Positions 49,212 through 58,446 of a DNA stretch of 64,000 nucleotides are shown one piece after another. The DNA comes from Halomonas socia (GTDB lineage: Bacteria > Pseudomonadota > Gammaproteobacteria > Pseudomonadales > Halomonadaceae). The notes beneath the pieces were generated by a model that was not told the origin of the DNA, searched no databases, and saw nothing but the letters and a program-made list of their open reading frames with translations. The stretch covers positions 186,001-250,000 of the forward strand of contig NZ_CP048812.1 in assembly GCF_010977575.1 (NCBI RefSeq). The letters run 5' to 3'. Within the stretch, counting starts at the first letter, position 1, and each line of letters begins with the position of its first letter. Both the position numbers and the translations under genes were made by a program.

Positions 49212-50318
49212 GTGTCTACCACCGTTCAAGCAGAACCACATATCACGGCGCAACGCACGGCAACCAACGAGTTCGTCTCCTACCCCCATGGCGTGCCGTA
49301 CCGAGTGGAGCACGATGCCGAGACCCACCGACTACGCATCGAGGGCGGCCCTCACAGCACCACCTGGCAGCTGGGTCAAAGCGCCGGCCAGCTGGCGCTC
49401 ACCTGGCCCGCCGGCAGTACCCCACCACGCGACGCCACCCTGGCGGCCATCGACGCCGCCTTCGCCTTTCACCCCGAGGCACAGTGGCTGCAGCTGCAGG
49501 GGCCGGAGGCGATGTATCCGGCGCTGCGCCATACCGGCATCGTGGTGGATGACAGCGAGGGGGCGCCCTGGGTGCCCGCCGAGCTGTTCTGGCAGCAGCC
49601 CGGCATGTGGCTGCCCTCGCCTCGGCCACTGCCCTACCCCCAGCAGCCGGTGCTGAGCGCAGGGCAGCGCCACCCGCGCCGCCCGCCCAAGCCCGAGGGC
49701 ACCGTCTACCGGCGCCATATCCCCTGGCTGAATGCCCCCCTGAGTTTTCGCGTCCTCGATCTGGAACGCGACCTCGAGCGCTTCAACCGCTGGATGAACG
49801 ATCCGGTGGTGGCCCACTTCTGGGAGGAGCAGGGCGATCTGGCCCAACATCGCCAACGCTTGGAAGCAACCCTGCGCCATCCCAACGCCCTACCGCTGAT
49901 CGGTTGCTTCGATGACCAGCCCTTCGGCTACTTCGAGGCCTACTGGGCCAAGGAGGACCGCATCGGTGCCTATTACGATGCGGACGACTTCGACCGCGGC
50001 TGGCACCTGCTGATCGGCGAAGCCGCCTTCCGTGGCTCGCCCTATGTCGCCGCCTGGCTGCCTTCCATCTCCCACTATCTGTTTCTGGACGACTGCCGCA
50101 CCCAGCGCCTGGTCATCGAGCCTCGCGTGGACAACGCCAAGATGCTCCACAACCTGGCGCGCTGCGGTTACGCCCATCTCAAGGCATTCGACTTCCCGCA
50201 CAAGCGGGCCATGCTCGGCATGCAGCTACGCGAGCACTTCTTCAACGAGCGCAGCTGGGTGCCCCTGCCGCCTCACCCCGGATCGGCCCCCAGACCCGAC
50301 CCACGCTTCGCCCGATAA
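49212..50318 (+). CDS. Siderophore hydroxyornithine/hydroxylysine N-acyltransferase (IucB/PvdYII-like, GNAT fold)
   Basis: 368 residues from a GTG at 49212 with AGGAG eight bases upstream; a TTG at 49179 is less likely. The C-terminal 170 residues are the Acetyltransf_8/AlcB-type domain: LDLERDLERFNRWMNDPVVA, HFWEEQGDLAQHR, GYFEAYWAKEDRIGAYYDAD, RGWHLLIGEAAFRGSPYVAA, and RLVIEPRVDNAKMLHNLARC. It acylates the N-hydroxylated side-chain amine made by the next gene (24 bp downstream), completing the hydroxamate. Acetyl is the most common donor; formyl or others are not excluded. Confidence 0.85.
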   Translation: MSTTVQAEPHITAQRTATNEFVSYPHGVPYRVEHDAETHRLRIEGGPHSTTWQLGQSAGQLALTWPAGSTPPRDATLAAIDAAFAFHPEAQWLQLQGPEAMYPALRHTGIVVDDSEGAPWVPAELFWQQPGMWLPSPRPLPYPQQPVLSAGQRHPRRPPKPEGTVYRRHIPWLNAPLSFRVLDLERDLERFNRWMNDPVVAHFWEEQGDLAQHRQRLEATLRHPNALPLIGCFDDQPFGYFEAYWAKEDRIGAYYDADDFDRGWHLLIGEAAFRGSPYVAAWLPSISHYLFLDDCRTQRLVIEPRVDNAKMLHNLARCGYAHLKAFDFPHKRAMLGMQLREHFFNERSWVPLPPHPGSAPRPDPRFAR

Positions 50319-50341
50319 TCACGACACCCACGAGGATTCAC

Positions 50342-51646
50342 ATGCGTATTCACGACCTGATCGGTATCGGCTTCGGCCCTTCCAACATCGCCCTGGCCAT
50401 CGCCCTCGAAGAGCAGGGCCACAGCGGCCAGCCTCGGGATGCCTTCTTCATCGAACGTCAGCCCGCCTTCGCCTGGCACCCGGACATGATGCTCGACCAT
50501 GCCCATATGCAGATCTCCTTCCTCAAGGACCTGGTCACCCCTCGTGCGCCCTCCAGCCACTACACCTTTTTGAACTACCTGCATGCCAAAGGCCGACTGC
50601 AGGACTTCATCAACCTGCAGACGTTCTTCCCCAGCCGTCACGAGTTCAACGACTACCTGTCCTGGGTGGCGGCGCACTTCGAGGAACGCTGCAGCTATGG
50701 CGAAGAGGTCGTCGAAGTGCTGCCCCACAGCGAGGACGATGACATCACGCTGCTACGCGTATGCTCGCGAGACGCCAACGGCAACCACCACGAGCGCCTG
50801 ACGCGCTCCCTGGTGATCGGCGTTGGCGGCGCACCCAATATTCCGCCCTGCTTTGCCGGGCTCTACGACAACCCCAGGGTCTTCCACTCCAGCCACTATC
50901 TCAAGGAGCTGACGCGGCAAAAGTCGACGCGACGCATCGCCGTGGTCGGCGCCGGGCAGAGCGCTGCCGAGATATTCCTCGACCTCCACAATCGCCCCGG
51001 CATCGAGGTCGACCTGATCACCCGAGCCTGGGCCTTCAAACCCTCCGACGACAGCCCCTTCGTCAATGAAATCTTCAACCCCGAGTACACCGACTATGTG
51101 TTCAACAACCCCACCGGTCAGCGCCAGGCGCTGATGCAGGAGTACAAGAGCACCAACTACTCGGCCCCCGACCTGGCACTGATCGAGCAGATCTACAACG
51201 TTTTCTACCAGCAGAAGGTCACCGGTGAGACGCGCCATCGCTTCCGCCGTCGTCATGAAGTCACCCATGCCGAGTCGACAGCGGACGGCGTACATCTGGA
51301 CATCACCGAGCTGGATAGCGGCGCCACGGACACGGCCAGCTTCGACGCCGTTGTGCTGGCCACAGGCTACCGGCGTGACGTGCACAAGACGCTGCTCGAC
51401 CCGCTCAAGCCCCACCTCGGCGACTTCGCCGTCGATCGTCACTACCGCGTGTTCACCCCACCCCACTTCAAGCCGGCAATCTTCCTGCAGGGCTGCTGCG
51501 AGCCCACCCACGGCCTCAGCGATACGCTGCTGTCGATTTTGGCGGCACGCACCCAGGAGATATGTGAAGTGCTCGACGCCACGCTCCCGGCAGCGCAAAC
51601 ACCCCGTGTGCATACGCCAGCTGCATCCCTGGTAGGCACCAACTGA
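50342..51646 (+). CDS. L-ornithine N5- (or L-lysine N6-) monooxygenase, PvdA/IucD family
   Basis: 434 residues. FAD loop DLIGIGFGPSNIALAIAL at the N-terminus; substrate region MQISFLKDLVTPRAPSSHYT; NADPH loop RRIAVVGAGQSAAEIFLDLH; terminal ATG motif VVLATGYRRDVH and LLSILAARTQEI. The FLKDLVTPRAPSSHYTFLNY form is that of ornithine-type enzymes (PvdA), so ornithine is preferred. It makes the N-hydroxy amine for the acyltransferase and the NRPS. Confidence 0.92.
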   Translation: MRIHDLIGIGFGPSNIALAIALEEQGHSGQPRDAFFIERQPAFAWHPDMMLDHAHMQISFLKDLVTPRAPSSHYTFLNYLHAKGRLQDFINLQTFFPSRHEFNDYLSWVAAHFEERCSYGEEVVEVLPHSEDDDITLLRVCSRDANGNHHERLTRSLVIGVGGAPNIPPCFAGLYDNPRVFHSSHYLKELTRQKSTRRIAVVGAGQSAAEIFLDLHNRPGIEVDLITRAWAFKPSDDSPFVNEIFNPEYTDYVFNNPTGQRQALMQEYKSTNYSAPDLALIEQIYNVFYQQKVTGETRHRFRRRHEVTHAESTADGVHLDITELDSGATDTASFDAVVLATGYRRDVHKTLLDPLKPHLGDFAVDRHYRVFTPPHFKPAIFLQGCCEPTHGLSDTLLSILAARTQEICEVLDATLPAAQTPRVHTPAASLVGTN

Positions 51647-51670
51647 CACGCGACAAGACCCCGATGACCC

Positions 51671-51692
51671 GGCCGCTCCAGGTGGAGCGGCC
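51671..51692 (+). terminator. Hairpin after the hydroxylase gene
   Basis: GGCCGCTCC-AGGT-GGAGCGGCC, a perfect 9-bp stem 25 bp after the stop. It lacks a strong T tract, so terminator strength is uncertain. Confidence 0.5.
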
Positions 51693-51892
51693 TACCTCAT
51701 AGGACACCCAATCCATCACCACCTTACTAAGCAGCGACGTGTCACTCCCTGGATGAGGCAGCGCCCCGAATGGTGGCGGGCGCTCCACAGAAGGCCCTAT
51801 CAAGACGCGTCGCTCACCAGACACATTACAACCGATGGTTGTCTTGATGTAACAAGTAGTTGCACAGGTCGCACCTATGCGTATACTAAGGC

Positions 51893-51917
51893 TAATAACA
51901 ATTATTCTTATTAAGAA
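51893..51917 (+). promoter_or_regulatory. Strong Fur-box-like site before TonB receptor 2
   Basis: Overlapping dyads AATAACAATTATT and TTCTTA-T-TAAGAA, all AT-rich, 44-68 bp before the receptor ATG. The best Fur-like site in the window. Confidence 0.6.
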
Positions 51918-51960
51918 TCAGAAATACCGATATATCCAAGGGCATCTTCATAGGAGATCA

Positions 51961-54123
51961 ATGATGACATCCCCCCCTCTACACAGGCGTCTACTCACCG
52001 TTGCCATTGCCGCAGCATGTGGCTCCCCCATTGCCGGGCTTGCCCAGGACTCACAATCTGCACGTCAGGCCGAAAGCAACACGGACGCACTTGCGCCCAT
52101 CACGGTAACTGGAGAACGACTCCCCTATGGCATAACCGAAAATAGTGGCTCTTATACAAGCGAAGGAGCCAGCATTGGCTTGATGCCACAGTCAGTGAAA
52201 GAGACACCTCAATCAGTTAGTGTCGTAACACGGGAGCGCCTGGACGACCAAGGGGCTACCTCATTGTCTGAGGCCATGCGTAATGTCACGGGGGTCACTC
52301 TAAATGAGTATGGGCCGAACCAGTACGTGATCAAGAGTCGAGGATATAATATTGACTCTTTTCTTATGGATGGGAGTCCAGTCCAGAGTTCAGGAAGTGC
52401 CTGGGAAACTGCTGGGGTATTTGACACAGCACTGCTCGACCGTATTGAAGTGCTGCGCGGCCCTGCTGGCATTCTTCATGGTTCAGGTGAACCAGGCGGC
52501 ACCATTAACCTCGTGCGCAAGCGTGCTTTAGCGGAGAGCCAAGCCTCTGTCTCCCTCTCTGCCGGTACGGATGACGCATACCGGGGCGTTGTGGACCTTA
52601 CCGGTGCATTAGACAGCGAGGGACGAGTCCGTGGGCGTTTTGTGGGCGCTTACGACGATAGAGGTTCATTTGTTGATCATGTTTATTCCGAAAACCAAGT
52701 CGGTTATGGTACGATTGAATATGACTTAACACCTGACACAACACTTTCTCTAGGCATTCAATTACACGACGAAGAGCTAAGGCCCCATTCTGGTCTACCA
52801 GCATATTCTGATGGCACCCTACCCAATGTAGATCGCTCTACCTATATTGGTTCTACCTGGGACAAGCAGACAGGAGATTCGCAGCGGTATTTCTTGGAAA
52901 TTGAGCATAACTTGGCCAATGGCGGGGAAATGACATTCAAAGCAAACCGCCTGGACCGTGATGCGAGCCTTAGAAAAAGTAGTGAAGGGGTGCTCCCAGC
53001 TGATCGAGATACCGGCGACTTTACGATCCGTCAACTCGCATGGAACTTTGAGAAGCAGGACGATTACATGGAGGCTAAGGTTAGAACGCCATTTCAGCTG
53101 GCTGGAGTGTCCCACGAGGCCGTACTCGGAGCCAGCTATCAGAATAGTGATTTAAGTAATGAATGGATCTATGGAGATCCACAATTTCTCCCCCAGAACC
53201 TGTTTGAACCGACACATACCTATCCTGAACCTGACTTCGATACTCCACCCGGTAGAAATAGTTTTAACACGAAGCAATATGCAACCTACGGCCAAGCCCG
53301 CTTCAATATTATAGATGACGTTACCGTTGCACTAGGCGGCCGCCTAAATTGGTGGGAAACAAATAATTTCGTAGGTGGCGAGATGTCTAGTGACGACGGC
53401 ACCGAATTCATCCCCTACGCCGGGTTAATCTATCGTCTCAATAGTGATATAAACCTATATACTAGCTATACTGGAATTTTTGTACCACAAACTGCTGTAG
53501 GTATCGATAACACTCCTATAAAGCCAAGAGAGGGTGAGCAGTACGAGATAGGCATTAAGGGCTCGCATGCCGAAGGCAGCATAAACTGGCATGCTGCAGC
53601 TTTCCGCATCGAGGATACTAACCGCGCCTACTCTGACCCTAATAATCCAGGTTTTTCCATTCCTATTGGCGAAGCAAGAAGTGAAGGCTTCGAACTAGAA
53701 ATCAGCGGCCAACTGATGCCACGCTGGGACATTAGTGCCGGTTATGCCTACACACAGACAGAGTTCGTAAGAGATGCCAGCTCAGAAGGCCTCACACTTT
53801 CGCCTGACACACCAGAGCATAACTTCAACCTTTGGTCACGTTATCGTTTCAGCGACAACCAGAATCAGGGATGGCGTATTGGCGGTGGCATTAATACAGT
53901 GAGCAACATGTATGCCGAAAGTTCTGATGGCCGTATTAATCAAGGAGGGCATACAATTTTCTCAGCCATGGCCGGTTATCGCTTCAATGAGAAGCTTGAC
54001 GTTTCTCTGGTTGGCAACAACTTGACCGACAAAGAATATTACTCTTCAATTCGGGGTGATACTAGACACAACTATTATGGTACGCCGCGAAACTTTATGA
54101 TGACAATGAAATATGACTTTTAA
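51961..54123 (+). CDS. TonB-dependent siderophore receptor 2
   Basis: 720 residues; ATG at 51961 or 51964 after AGGAGA. Signal peptide (LLTVAIAAACGSPIAGLAQD); TonB-box zone LAPITVTGERLPYG; plug motifs QSVKETPQSVSVVTRERLDD and RIEVLRGPAGILHGSGEPGG; barrel end NFMMTMKYDF. Distinctly more AT-rich than the hydroxylase upstream and the NRPS downstream, and only distantly like receptor 1. Probably takes up the product of the adjacent NRPS or a related ferric hydroxamate. Confidence 0.92.
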   Translation: MMTSPPLHRRLLTVAIAAACGSPIAGLAQDSQSARQAESNTDALAPITVTGERLPYGITENSGSYTSEGASIGLMPQSVKETPQSVSVVTRERLDDQGATSLSEAMRNVTGVTLNEYGPNQYVIKSRGYNIDSFLMDGSPVQSSGSAWETAGVFDTALLDRIEVLRGPAGILHGSGEPGGTINLVRKRALAESQASVSLSAGTDDAYRGVVDLTGALDSEGRVRGRFVGAYDDRGSFVDHVYSENQVGYGTIEYDLTPDTTLSLGIQLHDEELRPHSGLPAYSDGTLPNVDRSTYIGSTWDKQTGDSQRYFLEIEHNLANGGEMTFKANRLDRDASLRKSSEGVLPADRDTGDFTIRQLAWNFEKQDDYMEAKVRTPFQLAGVSHEAVLGASYQNSDLSNEWIYGDPQFLPQNLFEPTHTYPEPDFDTPPGRNSFNTKQYATYGQARFNIIDDVTVALGGRLNWWETNNFVGGEMSSDDGTEFIPYAGLIYRLNSDINLYTSYTGIFVPQTAVGIDNTPIKPREGEQYEIGIKGSHAEGSINWHAAAFRIEDTNRAYSDPNNPGFSIPIGEARSEGFELEISGQLMPRWDISAGYAYTQTEFVRDASSEGLTLSPDTPEHNFNLWSRYRFSDNQNQGWRIGGGINTVSNMYAESSDGRINQGGHTIFSAMAGYRFNEKLDVSLVGNNLTDKEYYSSIRGDTRHNYYGTPRNFMMTMKYDF

Positions 54124-54148
54124 AAACACCATCAACAATCATTTTTTT

Positions 54149-54170
54149 CAGCCCTGCGTCGGCAGGGCTG
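54149..54170. terminator. Hairpin after TonB receptor 2
   Basis: CAGCCCTGC-GTCG-GCAGGGCTG, a 9-bp stem 25 bp after the receptor stop, preceded by a T7 run. No T tract follows on the plus strand, so it may attenuate rather than stop transcription into the binding-protein gene. Confidence 0.45.
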
Positions 54171-54275
54171 AATTCAACTTCGCCATTACCAAATTTAAAA
54201 CTCACGTAGTCGACATACAAAGACGCACAAATTTTACGTCAACACCAACCCAGTTTAATCACTATAGGACTTTCT

Positions 54276-55181
54276 GTGCATCTCTTTAAATTTTTCAATA
54301 ACAAATGGAGCTTGAGTTTTTGCACCGCATGTTTTTCATTAACAGCCAGCTCATTAATGGCTGATAACGTACCGTCTTCCATCTCAGCTTTTGATTGGAC
54401 AATTGCAGAAACCCTTCTCTCGCTTGAGCCTGACTCTGCATTACTGGGCAGCATTGATGCTTTCCATACATGGACAGGAGATGAATACAAAGATTCCAAT
54501 ATCGTTGACATTGGAACACAGACTTTTCCAAATATGGAACTACTTAGCAGCATTTCACCTGAGCGAATACTTCTCTCCCCTAGCCAGATTCGCCTAGGAC
54601 AAAGGCTGCGTAGCATCGCGCCTATTACTATAATAGAATCCTATCCCTATAACAACGATATAAGCGATAACACCTGGAAAAGACTTGAAAGATTTACTCT
54701 CGAGATTGGCACGGCAGTCAATCGAACAGAAAAAGCGGAACAGTCGGTTTCGGGCACACGATCTCATCTCGAATCATTGAGGAGTAACGTACCCCCACAG
54801 CGCCCACTTCTTATCGTTCAGTTGGTCACTGAACATCATGTCCGTGTATATGGAAAAAACAGTATGTTTCAGGGTGTAATAAAGCAATTGGATTTAAGCA
54901 ATGCATGGACGAAAAAAACTAATCAATGGGGCTATACTCTAGTGAGCATCCGGGAGCTTTTCAATGTGGGTGAAGCGAGACTGGTTGTTCTTGAGAGTGC
55001 AACTCCTATAGGTATCGAAAACAGACTCGAGACCAGCGGAATATGGCAATATTTACCCAGCGTCCAGCGGGGAGACTTCATCTTGCTACCATCCTCTTTT
55101 TGGATAGCGGGAACCCTTCCCTCCGCTCAACGCTTTGCTAACTCGTTAGTGAGGGCCTTACAATCACATCGCCCTACGTAA
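54276..55181 (+). CDS. Ferric-siderophore ABC transporter substrate-binding protein 2 (FhuD-like)
   Basis: 301 residues from a GTG at 54276 with AGGAC upstream. Signal peptide about 1-28. ISAFDWTIAETLLSLEPDSA, IVDIGTQTFPNMELLSSISP, ERILLSPSQ, HHVRVYGKNSMFQGVIKQLD and WIAGTLPSAQRFANSLVRAL align with SBP 1 at 38152 (for example HVRVFGEHALYQAVLEQLG there). Same AT-rich composition as receptor 2. No dedicated permease or ATPase is nearby, so it may share FhuB/FhuC. Confidence 0.85.
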   Translation: MHLFKFFNNKWSLSFCTACFSLTASSLMADNVPSSISAFDWTIAETLLSLEPDSALLGSIDAFHTWTGDEYKDSNIVDIGTQTFPNMELLSSISPERILLSPSQIRLGQRLRSIAPITIIESYPYNNDISDNTWKRLERFTLEIGTAVNRTEKAEQSVSGTRSHLESLRSNVPPQRPLLIVQLVTEHHVRVYGKNSMFQGVIKQLDLSNAWTKKTNQWGYTLVSIRELFNVGEARLVVLESATPIGIENRLETSGIWQYLPSVQRGDFILLPSSFWIAGTLPSAQRFANSLVRALQSHRPT

Positions 55182-55214
55182 CCCCTCACGCTAACCAGCA
55201 GATAGGATGAAGGC

Positions 55215-55246
55215 CATAGCCGTAGCGGAAGACCACTACGGCTATG
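55215..55246. terminator. Bidirectional terminator hairpin between SBP 2 and the NRPS
   Basis: 11-bp arms CATAGCCGTAG and CTACGGCTATG around CGGAAGACCA in the 78-bp gap between convergent genes. Confidence 0.6.
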
Positions 55247-55259
55247 CGATAAACTTTAC

Positions 55260-58200
55260 TCAAGCTGGCGCATGCTCCCCAATATACACGGGGCTACTGG
55301 CTTGCAATCGCTGCACCACCTGAGATATCAAATCCTCATCCCCCACAATTGAGAAGTGATCATTGGGATTTTCAATTGAGGTTTTAGGAGTTAGATTTAA
55401 CTGGAATGCTAACTCCTGCCGCTCCTGCCAGTCTCTTCCAAATGCCCACCAACAATCCACTTCACAGCCCAACGTTGGCAAGGTATCAAGCTGCAGTGAA
55501 AGGTGCTTCAAGTGCCGAGCCACGCAGAATATTCGAGCAAGTTCCTCGCTGCCCAGTGCTGCGTACCCCTCACGACCAGATACATCGAAGGACGCCATTA
55601 ACCTTGATAACTTAATAGCAACCTCTTCCTCACTCGCTTCTTCGTTGCTCTCTTCATTACCATCGTGCGCTTCAAGGTTAACGCCTGGTAGTACTATCGA
55701 TGCAAAGTCAGCAAAATCTCTCTCCCAGCTATCCTCACTGTGCAGGCCAACGCCAGGTATATAGGGATCTATCAAAGCTAGTTGGCTCACGTCTTGTCCC
55801 TGCTTTTCAAGACGTGCCGCGATCATGGCTGCCAATGCTCCACCAAGGGACCATCCCAATAACCGATAGGGCCCCACGGGCTGTATGCAGCGTATCGTTT
55901 CAACATAGGTGTCCGCCATTGCCTCCAAGGAAGAGTCTTGATGCTCAGGATCAGTTAGCATCTGACACGGAAGGCCATAGACCGTGCATACTCCCTGCAA
56001 GCGGCGAGCCAACGGTTGATAGTCAAAAACCGTCCCCATCACGGCATGAATGCAGAATAGCGGCGGCTGACTGCCACACTCGCCGTTGAGCATGACGGCC
56101 CCTTCATGCTCGACCTCAACGGGCGTTCTTCCCAATAGGTCAGCTATGGTCGGCTTCTGCATTAGATCGAGCAGTGAAAAAGCAGGCCTCGGCTCCTCTA
56201 GGGCCTGTACACAGCTCATTACTTGTAGACTCAACAGGGAGTCTCCACCCAACTCAAAGAAGTTGTCGGTTTCGCCAATCCGCTCAACGCCAAGCACTTG
56301 CTGCCAAATCTCGGCGAGTTGGTGCGCCTCTGGTGTAGAGGGTGCCACGTACTCTCGGACTTCCTCTAGATGAGGCTCAGGCAGCGCCTTACGGTCTACC
56401 TTACCGTTGGCATTCAGCGGCAGTGCATCAAGCGAGACCAGCACTCCCGGCACCATATAGTCCGGTAGCTTTTGACCGAGTGCTTCACGTAGTACGGCGG
56501 TGTCGAGTTCAAGGGTAGCCTGGGGAACCAGATACGCCACTAGTCTCGAGCCGCCGGGGCCTTCTTGTGCCACCACCACCGCCTCGCGAACCTCCGGTTG
56601 CGATAGCAGCTCGGCTTCGATCTCGCCCAACTCGATACGTAGGCCGCGAATCTTCACCTGATGATCGAGGCGGCCCAGGTACTCGAGCTGGCCGTCCTCC
56701 CGCCAGCGCACCAAGTCGCCGGTGCGATAGAGGCGCTCGCCCTCATTGAACGGGTCGGCGACAAACCGCTCCGCCGTGAGTTCACTGCGATTGAGATAGC
56801 CACGGGCCAGGCTTACCCCGCCCAGGTACAACTCTCCCGCGACGCCCTGTGGCACCAAGTTGAGTTCACCATCCAGGACGTAGGTGCGAGTACCGCTAAT
56901 GGGTCGCCCAATGGGTATTTGGCGGTGAGCGTCATCACGGCACCACCAGTGCGTGACATGGATGGTAGTTTCAGTAGGGCCATAAAGATCATGCAGATTG
57001 GCACCGTCGAGATACTCAGCCACATCCTGCTGCAGCGTGGCGGGAACGGCCTCGCCGCCGCACATGATATGCTTGAGCCGTGTCTTGGCCTTGACATCGG
57101 GATAGGCCAGGAAGGCCTTGAGCATGGAGGGCACAAAGTTGAGCGTGGTCACGCCGTGCCGCTGGATCAGCTCGATGATGCGCTCGGGGTCTCGATGGTC
57201 TCCGGGCTGGGCAATCACCAAACGTGCCCCGACACTCAGCGGCCAGAAAATCTCCCACACCGAGACGTCGAAACCGAACGGCGCCTTGTGGAGTACGGCA
57301 TCGGTATCGATGAGCTGGTAGGTCTCCTGCATCCACACCATGCAGTTGCTCAAGGCATCATGGCGGATGGCAGCCCCCTTGGGCCGCCCGGTAGAGCCCG
57401 AGGTGTAGATCACATAGGCGAGGTGCGCGCCGTGCAGCGCTATTGCTGGGTTGCTAGAGGCATGGTGCGCCACATCCAACTGATCCAGCTCAATAACGTT
57501 CAGGCCCCCCACGACCGGCAAGATGTCGCGCAGATGCTGTTGGGTCAGCAGCAGCTCGATGCCACTATCGTCGGCGATGAACGCCAGCCGCTCGGAGGGG
57601 TACTCGGGATCCAGCGGCACATAGGCGCCCCCCGCCTTGAGGATCGCTAGCAGCCCTACCACCATTTCGATGGAGCGCTCCATGGCGATACCTACCCGGG
57701 TCTCGGGGCGCACGCCTAGACCGATCAAATAGTGGGACAGACGATTGGCACGGGTATTGAGTTCGGCGTAGCTGAGGGACTGATCGTCAAATACTAGCCC
57801 CGTAGCCTCTGGGGTTGCCGCAGCCTGGCGCTCTATCAGGTGATGGATTGACGCAGCCTCGGAATACTGTTGAGCATTCTCTCCCCACTCGCTCAACAGT
57901 TGCAGCTCGGTTTTTCCGAGCAAACTAATCTCCGTTAGTGATTGCTGAGCTCCCGCTTGCAGACTCTCCACGATGCCCGCCACGGCCGAGCACATGTAAT
58001 CACACAGGCGCTGGGCACCGATTGTGCAGCTCACCTGCCCCACCAGTCGAAAGCCTTCTCCAAGATCATCTACCGACATCCCAATGGGGTAGTTGGTACG
58101 CTCCTGCCCTCCCAGAGACTCCATGCCTTTCCATACATTAATGGATCTACTTTCTGTCTGGGGTGCGCTATAACGATAGTTCAGCAAGCTCGTAAATAGT

Positions 58201-58301
58201 GGCATTCCCCGGGCACCCCACTGCAGCGCTGTGCTAGCCCGAGGCTGGCATGCTCGTGGTGCAACAACGCACTGAGGGCGCTGTGAGTCTGCCGCAAGCA
58301 C
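55260..58301 (-). CDS. Nonribosomal peptide synthetase, C-terminal part: (end of C3)-A3-T3-TE
   Basis: In-frame part of the same synthetase as 58447-64000, separated by two one-base frameshifts. Order: tail of condensation domain 3 (real homology begins at GMPLFTSLLNYRYSAPQTES, about 58214). Adenylation domain 3 has [57 protein letters not shown]. The carrier site is in NFFELGGDSLLSLQ. The thioesterase has LLGWSLGGALAAM (Ser nucleophile), which releases the product. The A3 pocket read by hand is about D-V-W-N-M-G-L-I-H-K and equals that of A1, implying the same substrate, inferred N5-acyl-N5-hydroxyornithine. The segment 58214-58591 encodes the middle of C3 in a third frame. Confidence 0.9.
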   Translation of the reverse strand: MLAADSQRPQCVVAPRACQPRASTALQWGARGMPLFTSLLNYRYSAPQTESRSINVWKGMESLGGQERTNYPIGMSVDDLGEGFRLVGQVSCTIGAQRLCDYMCSAVAGIVESLQAGAQQSLTEISLLGKTELQLLSEWGENAQQYSEAASIHHLIERQAAATPEATGLVFDDQSLSYAELNTRANRLSHYLIGLGVRPETRVGIAMERSIEMVVGLLAILKAGGAYVPLDPEYPSERLAFIADDSGIELLLTQQHLRDILPVVGGLNVIELDQLDVAHHASSNPAIALHGAHLAYVIYTSGSTGRPKGAAIRHDALSNCMVWMQETYQLIDTDAVLHKAPFGFDVSVWEIFWPLSVGARLVIAQPGDHRDPERIIELIQRHGVTTLNFVPSMLKAFLAYPDVKAKTRLKHIMCGGEAVPATLQQDVAEYLDGANLHDLYGPTETTIHVTHWWCRDDAHRQIPIGRPISGTRTYVLDGELNLVPQGVAGELYLGGVSLARGYLNRSELTAERFVADPFNEGERLYRTGDLVRWREDGQLEYLGRLDHQVKIRGLRIELGEIEAELLSQPEVREAVVVAQEGPGGSRLVAYLVPQATLELDTAVLREALGQKLPDYMVPGVLVSLDALPLNANGKVDRKALPEPHLEEVREYVAPSTPEAHQLAEIWQQVLGVERIGETDNFFELGGDSLLSLQVMSCVQALEEPRPAFSLLDLMQKPTIADLLGRTPVEVEHEGAVMLNGECGSQPPLFCIHAVMGTVFDYQPLARRLQGVCTVYGLPCQMLTDPEHQDSSLEAMADTYVETIRCIQPVGPYRLLGWSLGGALAAMIAARLEKQGQDVSQLALIDPYIPGVGLHSEDSWERDFADFASIVLPGVNLEAHDGNEESNEEASEEEVAIKLSRLMASFDVSGREGYAALGSEELARIFCVARHLKHLSLQLDTLPTLGCEVDCWWAFGRDWQERQELAFQLNLTPKTSIENPNDHFSIVGDEDLISQVVQRLQASSPVYIGEHAPA
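56661..57230. repeat. A-domain internal repeat, module 3 copy
   Basis: 570 bp matching 63121-63690 at offset 6460 with only two mismatches found by eye. It covers the A-domain core that sets substrate choice. Similarity continues with a few more mismatches beyond 57230. Confidence 0.85.
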
Positions 58302-58446
58302 TTATCGACGGTTTGAGCCCCCATTGTGATGCGCAAAGGCAAGGTGTTGATAAACATCCCCAGTGCCCGATCGGCCCCTTCAATACCCCGCATACGGCCG
58401 AATAGCACGGTGCCGAACACCACATCGTCCCGCCCGGTGGTTTTGC

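Noticed and set aside
35886-51917. Treating every weak AT-rich dyad as a Fur box
   Set aside because: Only sites with a clear inverted repeat close to an iron gene were listed; weaker ones, for example near 38110 and 34840, were left out.
56661-57650. 329-residue plus-strand open frame repeated at 63118-63975
   Set aside because: It is the antisense shadow of the NRPS A domains; its duplication simply follows the A-domain repeat.
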